DNA from: CALGKJ01 sp049322695
Lineage (GTDB): Bacteria; Bacillota; Clostridia; Lutisporales; Lutisporaceae
NCBI GenBank assembly: GCA_049322695.1
Contig: JBMORW010000016.1
Coordinates: forward strand, 244,000 to 307,999
Length of the DNA: 64,000 nt
Reading direction: 5' to 3'
A program made the position numbers and the translations under genes. Positions 25,693 through 34,743 of this stretch are shown here, in pieces (the first letter of the stretch is position 1; each line of letters starts with the position of its first letter). The notes under the pieces were generated by a model. It saw only the letters and a program-made list of their open reading frames with translations, did no database searches and was not told the origin of the DNA.

Positions 25693-27321
25693 TTGGGGGA
25701 TGGTATTATTAAAACGTTATTTAAAAATGGTATTATTATTGATGGCAGCGGCAGGCCAGCCTATCCCGGCTCTGTCATAATCAGTGGAAGCTCTATTGTA
25801 GAGATTGCAGCAGGTGATTATTGTTCAGATTTTGAGGGTATAATAATTGACTGTAAAGGCCTGATAGTTGCTCCGGGCTTTATTGATTCACACTCGCATA
25901 ATGACTGGTTTGCAGCAAGCAGTAATCCTGTACCGTATTTCAAAACCTTTGCCGAGCAGGGAATTACCTCCCAGGTTGTAGGGAACTGCGGCTTTTCTCC
26001 TTTTGGGTACAAAGCCGACACTCCATATAAATCAATGCTTGGAAGCGGGCTCTTCAGGGTAGGAGATGCTGAAGGGGATTTCTCCAGCTATTGGGGATGG
26101 AAGGAAGCTGTGCAAAAGCGTGTTCCACTCAATATAATACCTCTACAAGGTCATGGCTCCATAAGGATTGGTCTATGCGGTTATGAAAACAGGGCGCTTA
26201 CTGCAGAAGAAACTGTACTGTACAATGAAAAGCTTGAGGAAGCTTTTGAACAAGGTGTATTTGGACTATCCTTCGGTTTGATGTATGAGCCTGACCGATA
26301 CGCAACCCGAGATGAATTGGAGCAGTCAGCAGGTATAGTAGCGAAGCATGGAGGAATACTGACTGTTCATGGACGTGCTTGCTCAGCTGCATCTACTTCA
26401 TATAGTCCTCCTTTTGTAGGCAGGCCGCATAATTTGCGAGCCCTGGAGGAAATGATAGAGCTTAGCCGCCGCACGGGAGTACGTCTTCAATACTCTCATA
26501 TGATATATGTCGGAGAGTCTACCTGGAGAACTGTGGATGAGAGCCTCAGACTTATAGATGAAGCACGCCGTGAAGGTTTGGATATTTCATATGATCTGTA
26601 TCCGATGACCTTCGGAGTATCTGTTATTACGGTAGTGCTTCCAAACTGGTTTCTTTCTCTGCCTAAAGAAAAACGAAACAGCAGGCTGGTGCGCTTAAGA
26701 CTTGCTGCTGAGATAAGCCTTACTAAGAAAGTGCTGGGATTCAGCTTTGAGGATATGATGGCTGCATGGATTTGCGACGGCAAGGAAGAACTATGTAACA
26801 AGCGCGTATCAGAAATAGCTGCTGAGTGGAAGGTTTCTCCATTGGATGCATACCTGCGTTTGGTGGAGATGAGTGAAGGAAAAGGTAGAGTAAATATGTA
26901 CAGATACTATAACCAGCAAATTATTACTAAGCTTATACAGCATGGACCCTCCCTTTTTATGACAGATGCCTGGATTGAGGGAAAAGGGGTGCAGAATGCA
27001 GCTGCATATACTGCATATCCAAGGTTTTTGGAACTGTCGCGAAATGGAAAAGGTGTATCTCTGGAAGAAACAGTACGAAAAATGTCCGGAGCTGCTGCTG
27101 ATCGTTTTAAGATAATTGACAGAGGATATTTACACACGGGAAAGGCAGCAGATATAACTGTGTTTGACGCTGAAACCGTTGCTGCAAAAGGAGACTTGCC
27201 TGAACGCCCCGTAGGAATCAAACATGTTTTTATAAATGGCCGTCATGCGGTTTGTGAGGGTGTGGCAGATGAAGCTATACTGTTGGAGTCTGGCAGCATT
27301 CTCAGGCCGGAAGCCGTATGA
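25693..27321 (+). CDS. D-aminoacylase / N-acyl-D-amino-acid deacylase family amidohydrolase
   Basis: About 540 residues. Amidohydrolase signatures: FIDSHSHND (HxH metal ligands, ~63-71), VVGNCGFSPFG, 'VHGRACSAAST', 'QYSHMIYVGEST' (His ligand), 'TDAWIEGKG' (catalytic Asp) and 'GKAADITVFD' near the C-terminus. Family members remove acyl groups from D-amino acids or act as dihydroorotase-like hydrolases. The start is uncertain: TTG 25693 has no ribosome site, whereas GGGGGATGG is ideally spaced before an in-frame ATT at 25705. Monocistronic. Confidence 0.88.
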   Translation: MGDGIIKTLFKNGIIIDGSGRPAYPGSVIISGSSIVEIAAGDYCSDFEGIIIDCKGLIVAPGFIDSHSHNDWFAASSNPVPYFKTFAEQGITSQVVGNCGFSPFGYKADTPYKSMLGSGLFRVGDAEGDFSSYWGWKEAVQKRVPLNIIPLQGHGSIRIGLCGYENRALTAEETVLYNEKLEEAFEQGVFGLSFGLMYEPDRYATRDELEQSAGIVAKHGGILTVHGRACSAASTSYSPPFVGRPHNLRALEEMIELSRRTGVRLQYSHMIYVGESTWRTVDESLRLIDEARREGLDISYDLYPMTFGVSVITVVLPNWFLSLPKEKRNSRLVRLRLAAEISLTKKVLGFSFEDMMAAWICDGKEELCNKRVSEIAAEWKVSPLDAYLRLVEMSEGKGRVNMYRYYNQQIITKLIQHGPSLFMTDAWIEGKGVQNAAAYTAYPRFLELSRNGKGVSLEETVRKMSGAAADRFKIIDRGYLHTGKAADITVFDAETVAAKGDLPERPVGIKHVFINGRHAVCEGVADEAILLESGSILRPEAV

Positions 27322-27424
27322 TGCAGCCCTCCTGTTTATATAATGTAACATTTTCTAACTCCATGTATAGTGAGCTCAAAGTAAGAAATAATACATTGTA
27401 TAAAATAAAAGGAGGAATAACGCT

Positions 27425-27682
27425 ATGAAGGCAACGAAAAGCTCAGTTAATATAAATGACACCGAGTTTATAACCGTAATCATACCTGAGCATTCCATAA
27501 ATGCAATAAAGCAGAAGCTCGGTGATGACTTCATATGGAAATATGATGAAAGCTCAGATCATACGTTTGTAGTAGAAAAGCCAAAATCCGATATAAGATT
27601 TGACAATGAGTTTGGCAGGGATATACCGGAGATTGCCAATGAATGGTATGAAGGCAAATTGAAAAACAGATGGGATGATTAA
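27425..27682 (+). CDS. Small acidic protein of unknown function
   Basis: 85 residues, AGGAGGAAT before the ATG, own terminator. Mixed alpha/beta composition, no signal peptide or membrane segment, with an acidic/aromatic C-terminus (NEWYEGKLKNRWDD). Family not recognised. The strong ribosome site and terminator support a real gene. Confidence 0.7.
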   Translation: MKATKSSVNINDTEFITVIIPEHSINAIKQKLGDDFIWKYDESSDHTFVVEKPKSDIRFDNEFGRDIPEIANEWYEGKLKNRWDD

Positions 27683-27685
27683 AGA

Positions 27686-27722
27686 AAAACTCCTCCAATG
27701 AAAAAATTGGAGGAGTTTTTTA
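27686..27722. terminator. Bidirectional terminator
   Basis: AAAACTCCTCCAAT pairs with ATTGGAGGAGTTTT across a 6-base A-rich loop, with T-runs on both strands; convergent genes on either side. Confidence 0.92.
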
Positions 27723-28007
27723 TGAATTATTGCTTTCATATTCAGTACTCTGCTTTTCTCTCCAATACTTAGAGCAATCTCTTGTTCTGCCAAGCAGTTT
27801 ACTTTCCACAAGCTCTCTTCTCAAAATGAAGTAGTCGTTGAAGGTATGCATATCTGAAATTATTCGATTAACCTGCTTTTCTGTATAGAAAGTCCCGTAC
27901 TCAAACTTGGAAGCAAGATACTTCAGAACAATCAATTTGCCTTCTTTTTTTGATGGCCAGGCTTTTACTCTTTTTTCACAGTCAAGATAGTTTTCGATAG
28001 TTTTCAT
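27720..28007 (-). CDS. DUF2087-domain protein
   Basis: 95 residues. Matches the DUF2087 pattern: 'KRVKAWPSKKEGKLIVLKYLA', 'FEYGTFYTEKQVNRIISDMH', 'DYFILRRELVESKLLGRTRDCSKYW'. This is a winged-helix-like domain often appended to ArsR/MarR-type regulators; here it stands alone. AGGGAGAGG precedes the ATG. Regulatory role possible. Confidence 0.85.
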   Translation of the reverse strand: MKTIENYLDCEKRVKAWPSKKEGKLIVLKYLASKFEYGTFYTEKQVNRIISDMHTFNDYFILRRELVESKLLGRTRDCSKYWREKQSTEYESNNS

Positions 28008-28217
28008 ACTTCCTCTCCCTCTAATAAATTACTAGACGAAATATTGTTGTAGTCTATTTATAATATAAACAAAATAATTAGGTGTCTATATTATATCATC
28101 ACATAATGAATATGTCCATATTTTTAAGGCAAATTTTATATTGGATGAAACTATTAAAGGATATCGTTGTAAAATTATGACTATGGTACAATAATGAAAA
28201 AGGAGTGTGATTAACAT

Positions 28218-28835
28218 ATGGATATGAATAAATTAAGGGAAGCGGAAAAACGTTTTTTTGCCAAGTATCCAGGTGGTTTTTCCAATCCTGCAATGCAGGA
28301 AATTGCTAAGAAGCATAGGGTAGAGAAGATGAATAAGCTGGCACAGGACAGCTTTGCAGCTGATAAATTTGAAAGCCCTGATAAAATAGTAGATGCAATG
28401 GGGAAGGTGGTCGGCCAATCCTCAATGATATCAGTTTTTGAAAAGCCAAAATTCAGAGACTTGGTTAAAGCCTTGTCAGAGCCCGAAAAAGAACGGTTAT
28501 CTCATGGTTTGGGAGAGTTTCTTCATGGAGACCAGGCAGTGGGCTTTGAAATGATGGCGGAACTTTTAAGAGAATATCAGCTGGCAAAATGGCCGCTGCT
28601 TACTGTGTGTCCCGTATACTTCAGGCCGGGTGTTGAAGTATTCATAAAGCCCACGACCTGTAAGGGAGTAATTGAATATTTCGGGCTGAAGGGGCTTAAG
28701 TACAATCCTAATCCCAGCTATGAATTTTATAGTGCTTATCGAGAGCAAATCAACCAGATGAAAAAGCTTCTGGATGCATCATTACAGGATGACAATGCAG
28801 CCTTTTGCGGGTTTTTGATGCTTTCAATGGAATAG
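28218..28835 (+). CDS. Cytoplasmic protein of unknown function
   Basis: 205 residues, AAAGGAG 12 bases before the ATG. Mostly helical, soluble; an N-terminal lysine-rich helical region (~1-60), then 'LSEPEKERLSHGLGEFLHGDQAVGFEMMAELLREYQLAKWPLLTVCPVYFRPGVEVFIKPTTCKGVIEYFGLKGL'. This looks like a conserved uncharacterised clostridial family, but I cannot name it. No partner gene. Confidence 0.7.
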   Translation: MDMNKLREAEKRFFAKYPGGFSNPAMQEIAKKHRVEKMNKLAQDSFAADKFESPDKIVDAMGKVVGQSSMISVFEKPKFRDLVKALSEPEKERLSHGLGEFLHGDQAVGFEMMAELLREYQLAKWPLLTVCPVYFRPGVEVFIKPTTCKGVIEYFGLKGLKYNPNPSYEFYSAYREQINQMKKLLDASLQDDNAAFCGFLMLSME

Positions 28836-28977
28836 TACCGGTTTTCAAGCTCATCCAGGATAGACAGGCAGCTGTACCATATTACCCCGGTATTGCTTAT
28901 ACTGCATTTTTCATTATTTTCCTAGAAAACTACACGGAACTTTTCCGAATTTTATTGTGAAAAGCTCCTAAATTAAT

Positions 28978-29007
28978 TTGAACAAGCACTAGGCAAAATG
29001 TTATAAT
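28978..29007 (+). promoter_or_regulatory. Promoter of the YibE/F gene
   Basis: TTGAAC (28978-28983), 18-base spacer, TATAAT (29002-29007), 35 bases before the start codon. Confidence 0.6.
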
Positions 29008-29041
29008 TCAAAGGGAAATGTAGGAGCACGGAGGTAAATAA

Positions 29042-30370
29042 ATGTTTGACAAGCGAAACATAATAATTATTGTTCTAATGTTAGCAATAATAATAACAGC
29101 TATTATAACTCCATTAACCGTTTATGCCGCGGGGGGTGACGCCGGTGGAGGTGAAACGGAGGAAGCATCTGATGTTGACTATGGGGATGAAAACACTGAG
29201 GTAACAGATGAGGATCTGGATGTAGAAGCATATATTGAAGAGGTAGAAGCCAGAATGGAAGAAATGGATGCTGCCTTAGAAGAGTATGAGTCTGCTTTGG
29301 AGGAAGACAGTGATATAGAAAAGCCATATTCAAGAGCTAAGGTTATAAAGGTTATAGCTGAAGAAGACAGGAATATTGACAGTTCAGGAGGATACATAAA
29401 TGCTCCAACTCAAATTGTGGAAGTCCTTATAACAAAGGGATTTCATCAAGGTGAAACTGTGCAGGCTGAGTATGCATTAAGCTATAATTTCAATGATAAA
29501 TACAAGTTAAGCCAGCTTCGTGCAGGCGATGAAGTGCTTCTATACCTAGAAGAGAATGAAGACGGTACAATAGCAGCTGCATATGTGGCAGAGATTGCCA
29601 GGGATAAGTACCTGCTTTATCTTGTAATTGCATTTGTCATAGCTCTTGTGGTAATAGGCAAGGGTAAGGGTATAAAGGCAGTTGTTTCATTGGTCCTGAC
29701 TGCTGTGGCAGTAATAAAAATACTACTGCCTGCAATACTTGACGGATGGAATCCACTTGTCGTGTCTGTTGCTGTATGCGCAGGTGTAATTGGTGCGACG
29801 ATGCTGATAATTAGCGGTCCTAATAAAAAGACTCTTTCTGCTATTATCGGTACTATAGGTGGTGTTATCGTTGCAGGCTTGGTAGCTATGCTGGTAGGTT
29901 CCCTGGCAAAAATGACAGGAATTGGCGGCGACGAATCACAGATGCTTATGTATATTCCTCAAAACGTACATTTTGATTTCAGAGGATTGCTGTTTGCCGG
30001 AATATTGATAGGGACAATGGGTGCCAATATGGACGTGGGAATGTCTATTGCATCTGCAATGCATGAGGTAAAGATGAACAACCCGCTGATAAACGCAAGA
30101 AGTTTGATGAAGGCAGGTATGAATGTAGGCAGAGATGTTATGGCAACCATGTCAAACACTTTGATACTGGCCTACGCCGGAGGGTCACTGCAGCTAATGC
30201 TCCTATTGATGGCATATAACACACCTTTCTCCCACATAATAAACTGGGATGTAATTGCATCAGAGGTATTAAGAGCAATTGCAGGCAGTATAGGACTTGT
30301 ATTTACAATTCCTATTACAGCCTTTGTATCTGCTGCAATTGAAAGAAAAACAGGAGGCATTGAAGCCTAG
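29042..30370 (+). CDS. YibE/F-family membrane protein
   Basis: 442 residues. N-terminal helix or signal (~6-30), a strongly acidic segment (~32-100), an extracytoplasmic beta-rich domain (~100-190, 'AQYALSYNF'-type region with 'GDEVLLYLEENEDGTIAAAYVAEIARDKYL'), then about seven membrane helices (~193-435) with 'AGILIGTMGANMDVGMSIASAMHE' and 'GMNVGRDVMATMSNTLILAYAGGSLQLML', the YibE/F signature. Role unknown. The acidic stretch is unusually long. Confidence 0.9.
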   Translation: MFDKRNIIIIVLMLAIIITAIITPLTVYAAGGDAGGGETEEASDVDYGDENTEVTDEDLDVEAYIEEVEARMEEMDAALEEYESALEEDSDIEKPYSRAKVIKVIAEEDRNIDSSGGYINAPTQIVEVLITKGFHQGETVQAEYALSYNFNDKYKLSQLRAGDEVLLYLEENEDGTIAAAYVAEIARDKYLLYLVIAFVIALVVIGKGKGIKAVVSLVLTAVAVIKILLPAILDGWNPLVVSVAVCAGVIGATMLIISGPNKKTLSAIIGTIGGVIVAGLVAMLVGSLAKMTGIGGDESQMLMYIPQNVHFDFRGLLFAGILIGTMGANMDVGMSIASAMHEVKMNNPLINARSLMKAGMNVGRDVMATMSNTLILAYAGGSLQLMLLLMAYNTPFSHIINWDVIASEVLRAIAGSIGLVFTIPITAFVSAAIERKTGGIEA

Positions 30371-30386
30371 TATAAAAAAGTATTTT

Positions 30387-30432
30387 ACTCATCGGTATTG
30401 TCTAAATATGCAATGCCGGTGAGTTTTATTTT
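30387..30432 (+). terminator. Terminator of the YibE/F gene
   Basis: ACTCATCGGTATTG pairs with CAATGCCGGTGAGT, followed by TTTATTTT. Confidence 0.85.
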
Positions 30433-30513
30433 CTATGTATTGTGATAAGTAACTATTGGACTTGTTGCAGAATAAAATATTCTAGATAGAGTTAGGTGAT
30501 TAGGAGGTGCACT

Positions 30514-31545
30514 ATGCAGCATAGAATAACACATCCGTCGAAGCTGCTGGATAAGCACGGGGAGCTGATACAGAAGGGATACGCTACTTATCCCATACTT
30601 GAATACAACAGAGAAAATGTAGCAAGGAAGCTGAGACTGAAAGAATGGGACTATTATCTTATACAGAATAATAATTACTTTGTAGCCTTAACGGTTGGTA
30701 CTACACCGGGCATAGGTATCATCAGCGCTTCCTTTATTGATTTGAATAATATAAGGGACAGAACTAAAACAATTGTAAGAGTATTTCCCTGTTGGAGAGT
30801 AAAAATGCCTACAAGCTCGGAGTCCGGTGATATCATATACAGGGACAGTAGAGTGAGTGCTGAGTTTAAATATGCTGACAATGTAAGGCTGCTTAACTTG
30901 GAAATGAAAGACTTTGAAGCAGGTATGGATTTCAAGGCATCAATACTTTTGACTGATGAGCCCAAAGACTCTATGGTAATTGCAACACCCTTCAAACAAA
31001 GTAATAAGCAGTTTTTCTATAACCGGAAGATAATAGGCATGAGGGCATCGGGAGAAGTACAGTATAAAGGCAAGGTTTTCAGGCTCAGCCCGGATGATTC
31101 CTTTGGCCTTCTGGATTGGGGTCGAGGAGTATGGCCCCATAAAGCAACATGGTATTGGAGTGCTGCACAAGGTATTATCAACGGTAATGTTTTTGGTTTT
31201 AATTTGGGCTATGGCTTTGGAGATACTTCAGCAGCCACTGAGAATATGCTTTTTTATGATGGAATTGCCAGTAAGCTCGAAAAGGTGGTATTTATAATAC
31301 CTAAGAATAAGAGCAATCAATATGAATATCTGAAGCCTTGGATTATAACTTCATCGGATTGGCGCATTGAAATGTGCTTCAATCCTATAATAGACCGAAG
31401 CGTCAATCTTAATGCGTTGGTTTTGTCTACTGAGCAGCATCAGGTATTTGGAAGGTTTACAGGCAGAGCAATACTGGATGACGGGAAAGTTATTGCAGTA
31501 AAGGATTTACTTGGTTTTGCAGAAAGAGTGGAAAACAGATGGTAG
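30514..31545 (+). CDS. DUF2804-domain protein
   Basis: 343 residues from ATG 30514 (TAGGAGGTG upstream). Matches the DUF2804 pattern: 'QHRITHPSKLLDKHGELIQKGYA', 'LRLKEWDYYLIQNNNYFVALTV', 'LLDWGRGVWPHKATWYWSAAQG', 'FGFNLGYGFGDTSAATENMLFYDG'. Family is widespread and uncharacterised, beta-rich, cytosolic. Single gene with its own terminator. Confidence 0.9.
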   Translation: MQHRITHPSKLLDKHGELIQKGYATYPILEYNRENVARKLRLKEWDYYLIQNNNYFVALTVGTTPGIGIISASFIDLNNIRDRTKTIVRVFPCWRVKMPTSSESGDIIYRDSRVSAEFKYADNVRLLNLEMKDFEAGMDFKASILLTDEPKDSMVIATPFKQSNKQFFYNRKIIGMRASGEVQYKGKVFRLSPDDSFGLLDWGRGVWPHKATWYWSAAQGIINGNVFGFNLGYGFGDTSAATENMLFYDGIASKLEKVVFIIPKNKSNQYEYLKPWIITSSDWRIEMCFNPIIDRSVNLNALVLSTEQHQVFGRFTGRAILDDGKVIAVKDLLGFAERVENRW

Positions 31546-31550
31546 AGTAG

Positions 31551-31577
31551 AAAAAAGGGACAGGTGTCCCTTTTTAC
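31551..31577. terminator. Terminator between DUF2804 and feoB2
   Basis: AAAAAGGGACA and TGTCCCTTTTT pair across GG; convergent genes on each side. Confidence 0.85.
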
Positions 31578-31591
31578 TTTTCAGCTCCTTA

Positions 31592-33739
31592 TCATACCAG
31601 ACCAAGCAGGCGCACTCCCTGAGCGACTATAGAGCATAATGCGATACCTGTTATTGTAGGCACCATGAAGGATATCCAGGTCCATTTCCAGCTTTGAGTT
31701 TCCTTTCGGATTGTCCAAAGCGTAGTGCCACAGGGCCAATGATTTAAAGAGAATAGCATTGTACATGTGGCAGTAAGCCAGGTCCAGCCATTATCAGCAA
31801 AAAGCTGCTTCATTTCCTCAAGACTATCCAGTTCAAGCATGGAGCCCTTCGACATATAGCTCATAATAAGAACAGGTATGACTATTTCATTGGCAGGCAG
31901 CCCGAGTATAAACGCCATTAATATATAGCCGTCCAATCCAATAAATCTTGCAAAGGGATCTAGAAACTGTGCGCAGTGAGTAAGCAGGCTGACATTTCCA
32001 ATGGTTATGTTTGCCATAAACCAAATAACCAAACCTGCTGGAGCTGCAACAGCAACAGCACGGCCTAGTACAAACAGGGTGCGGTCAAATATGGAACGGA
32101 CAATTATCCTTCCTACCTGAGGCTTCCTGTATGGAGGCAGTTCCAAAGTAAAGGAGGAGGGTAAGCCCTTAAGTACTGTTTTTGAAAGCAGCTTGGAAAT
32201 AAAGAGTGTAATCATTACACCTGAAATAATCATGGCCAGTATGGAGAGTGTGGCAGCAACAGAGCTGTACGCACCTGCAGTTCCGGCAATGAATATTGTG
32301 GCGAGAGCTATGAGAGAAGGAAATCGTCCGTTGCAGGGCACATAATTGTTAGTAATAGTTGCAATCAACCGCTCTCTCGGAGAATCTATAATTCTGCAGG
32401 CTATAACTCCAGCGGCATTGCAGCCAAAGCCCATGCACATGGTTAAAGCCTGCTTACCGTGAGCACAAGCCTTTTTAAAATAATGGTCCAGGTTAAAAGC
32501 TACTCTGGGCAGATAGCCCAAGTCTTCCAGCAAGGTAAATAACGGGAAGAAAATAGCCATGGGCGGAAGCATTACCGATACTACCCAGGCTAATGTACGA
32601 TACATTCCAAGTACAATAATGTCATGTATCCATGCAGGTGCACCAAGCCAGCTGAAAAATACCGTCAGCTGGCCTTCAACCCAGAACAAGCCGTTAGCCA
32701 GTATAGAAGATGGTACATTAGCTCCTTCAATAGTCAACCAAAAAATTAAACCTAATAGTGCAATCATAATAGGTATGCCAAAAATCCTTGAGGTCAGTAT
32801 ACTGTCGATTCTCCTATCAAGCTGATTATGCGTTCTGCCTTCCATTGAGACTACCTCTTTACTGATGCTTTCAGCAGTCATGACTATATTTGATACAATA
32901 CGGTCCCGCAAATCTTCCATTTCAATATTAACTTCCTTTAATCCTGCTTGAGCCGTTTTCAGCCTTTCATTGAGAATAGCATCCATGGAAAAATCGAAGC
33001 CAAGCTGGCTGCTAATGGATTGCAGTAAAGCCTCATCTCCGTCTATTAAACGGAGTGCAGCCCATTTACTGTTGATCTGGCTGTCAATCAGGCTGTTAAT
33101 ATAAGGTTCTACCTCATAAACGGCCCTTTCAATAGCAGCATCATATTTGATAAGAACCGGATCCGTTTTTATCTCACCGGCTGCAACCTTTTCCACAGTG
33201 TCTTTAAGCTCCTTCAGACCCTTTCCGCCTCTTGCAGCAGTTCCAACTACAGGCACACCAAGAAGCTTTGAAAGCTTATTAAGGTCAATGCTTATTTTCT
33301 TTCTTTTTGCCTCATCCATCAGATTGACACATACAACAACCTTATCTGTTATCTCCAGAATCTGAAGCACCAGATTAAGGTTTCTTTCCAGACAGGTCGC
33401 ATCTGTTACAATTACTGTGGCATGCGGATTTCCAAAGCATATGAAGTCTCTCGCCACCTGCTCCTCGGCAGAGTTTGCCAATAGTGAATAAGTTCCGGGC
33501 AGATCTACCAGTACATATTGCCTTTTATTATATGAATATCTACCCTGAGCATTAGTAACTGTTTTGCCGGGCCAATTGCCCGTATGCTGGTTAAGACCTG
33601 TGAGACTGTTGAACACAGTGCTTTTACCGGTGTTTGGATTCCCTGCCAATGCTACCACGATATCATCTGCTGATTGAAGTTCCACTTTAAACATTTCTCT
33701 TAGTGCTCCAAGTCCGGTAGATTGATTAGTCAAGCCCAT
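31592..33739 (-). CDS. feoB: Second FeoB ferrous iron transporter
   Basis: 715 residues, 54 more than the copy at 13.3 kb. A ~25-residue N-terminal lead, then the G-domain with G1 AGNPNTGKST, G3 DLPGTYS and the canonical G4 NLMD; a long helical GDI region (~200-310), and the membrane domain with 'MCMGFGCNAAGVIACRII' and 'YVPCNGRFPSLIALA' Gate Cys motifs. The two FeoB proteins are clearly divergent rather than a recent duplicate. Encoded directly after a feoA on the minus strand and opposite a DtxR-type regulator. Confidence 0.95.
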   Translation of the reverse strand: MGLTNQSTGLGALREMFKVELQSADDIVVALAGNPNTGKSTVFNSLTGLNQHTGNWPGKTVTNAQGRYSYNKRQYVLVDLPGTYSLLANSAEEQVARDFICFGNPHATVIVTDATCLERNLNLVLQILEITDKVVVCVNLMDEAKRKKISIDLNKLSKLLGVPVVGTAARGGKGLKELKDTVEKVAAGEIKTDPVLIKYDAAIERAVYEVEPYINSLIDSQINSKWAALRLIDGDEALLQSISSQLGFDFSMDAILNERLKTAQAGLKEVNIEMEDLRDRIVSNIVMTAESISKEVVSMEGRTHNQLDRRIDSILTSRIFGIPIMIALLGLIFWLTIEGANVPSSILANGLFWVEGQLTVFFSWLGAPAWIHDIIVLGMYRTLAWVVSVMLPPMAIFFPLFTLLEDLGYLPRVAFNLDHYFKKACAHGKQALTMCMGFGCNAAGVIACRIIDSPRERLIATITNNYVPCNGRFPSLIALATIFIAGTAGAYSSVAATLSILAMIISGVMITLFISKLLSKTVLKGLPSSFTLELPPYRKPQVGRIIVRSIFDRTLFVLGRAVAVAAPAGLVIWFMANITIGNVSLLTHCAQFLDPFARFIGLDGYILMAFILGLPANEIVIPVLIMSYMSKGSMLELDSLEEMKQLFADNGWTWLTATCTMLFSLNHWPCGTTLWTIRKETQSWKWTWISFMVPTITGIALCSIVAQGVRLLGLV

Positions 33740-33760
33740 TCATAAACCTCCTAATAAAAG

Positions 33761-34000
33761 TTATATTAATTCAACAAATATTTTTGAAGCCTCTTCAGAA
33801 CGAAGAGCAATGACTGCACCCCTTATTTGATAAGCAACAGGATCACCGGCAGGACTTCTCCTTAAGGATTCTACGGTAGTGTCCTGAATAAGTCCCAAAT
33901 CCAGCATACGTCTTCTGGAGCTTCCTTCAGAAATCAGTTTTCTGACCTTGCCAAAGGTGCCAACAGGCATTAGATTAAGAGGTATTAAATGCATTTCCAT
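33761..34000 (-). CDS. feoA: FeoA-domain protein of the second Feo locus
   Basis: 79 residues from ATG 34000 (AAAGGAG upstream; the longer frame starts inside the promoter region). FeoA pattern: 'MHLIPLNLMPVGTFGKVRKL', 'RRRMLDLGLIQDTTVESLRRSPAGDPVAYQIRGAVIALRSEEASKIFV', a classic full FeoA with the 'GDPxAYxIRG' segment. 21 bases before feoB2. Confidence 0.95.
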   Translation of the reverse strand: MEMHLIPLNLMPVGTFGKVRKLISEGSSRRRMLDLGLIQDTTVESLRRSPAGDPVAYQIRGAVIALRSEEASKIFVELI

Positions 34001-34042
34001 AAAAAATACTCCTTTTAATAATTTTTTAATATAATAAAACAT

Positions 34043-34064
34043 AAAGTTAGTCATAGGAAACTTT
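34043..34064. promoter_or_regulatory. Operator-like inverted repeat between feoA2 and the DtxR gene
   Basis: AAAGTT, 10-base spacer, AACTTT, in the divergent promoter region. A short TTAGCTAA palindrome follows at about 34072-34079. Either could be the metal-regulator site. No Fur-type box is seen here. Confidence 0.4.
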
Positions 34065-34144
34065 ATTTGCCTTAGCTAATAACTATGGTATGTTTGAATG
34101 CATATTAATGTTACACCTTAAAGAGAAAATGAGGGGATTAAAAG

Positions 34145-34633
34145 ATGAAGAAAGATAAAGAATTCCACACAGTGAGAGGTTATCAGATGATTAATTCCGA
34201 GAAAAAGCTGCTAACCCCCAGCATGGAGGATTATATGGAAATGATCAGCCGTATATGTAAGGATGAAGCCTATGTACGAATAAATCAACTTGCTGAAAGC
34301 TTGAATGTCCGTCCTTCTTCTGTAACAAAAATTGTCAGTAAGCTCAGTGAGCTGGGGCTGGTGGATTACGAGCGCTATGGTATTATTCAGCTTACAGAAG
34401 CAGGAATAGAACTCGGAAAATTTCTCTTAAAAAGACATGAGATAATAGAAAGCTTCCTAAAAAACCTAGGTATCGAAGATACTCTACTGAAGGATACAGA
34501 AATGATAGAGCATTTCATAAGTCTTAACACTCTCAAAAGCATACATACACTTAATGATTTTTTCTTGGAGAACTGTGATGTTTTGGAGAGATATATCGCT
34601 TTTAAACAGGAATACTGTAATGATATAGTATGA
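34145..34633 (+). CDS. DtxR/MntR-family metal-dependent regulator
   Basis: 162 residues. N-terminal winged helix (~22-85): 'TPSMEDYMEMISRICKDEAYVRINQLAESLNVRPSSVTKIVSKLSELGLVDYERYGIIQLTEAG', then a helical dimerisation/metal domain with 'RHEIIESFLKNLGIEDTLLKDTEMIEHFIS' holding the His/Glu ligands typical of MntR-like proteins. It has no SH3 domain. The nearby FeoA suggests that it controls the divergent feoA-feoB in response to Fe2+ or Mn2+ (inference). Confidence 0.9.
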   Translation: MKKDKEFHTVRGYQMINSEKKLLTPSMEDYMEMISRICKDEAYVRINQLAESLNVRPSSVTKIVSKLSELGLVDYERYGIIQLTEAGIELGKFLLKRHEIIESFLKNLGIEDTLLKDTEMIEHFISLNTLKSIHTLNDFFLENCDVLERYIAFKQEYCNDIV

Positions 34634-34678
34634 AAAGCCGATATATTTGCTTTTACTCATTTTTATAAGGTTTATATG

Positions 34679-34725
34679 TTGACTGCCGTTCAGTTCATGT
34701 GATATTATTAGACTGACCGTCAGTC
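34679..34725 (+). promoter_or_regulatory. Promoter and TetR-type operator
   Basis: TTGACT (34679-34684), 18-base spacer, TATTAT (34703-34708), then GACTGACCGTCAGTC (34711-34725), a perfect palindrome around the likely transcription start. A weaker GACTG..CAGT copy overlaps the -35 at 34681-34694. Confidence 0.7.
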
Positions 34726-34743
34726 GACACAGGAGGAGATGTT

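Noticed and set aside
27686..27722. Start of a repeat or CRISPR-like array
   Set aside because: Single hairpin with T-runs on both strands; no repeated units follow.
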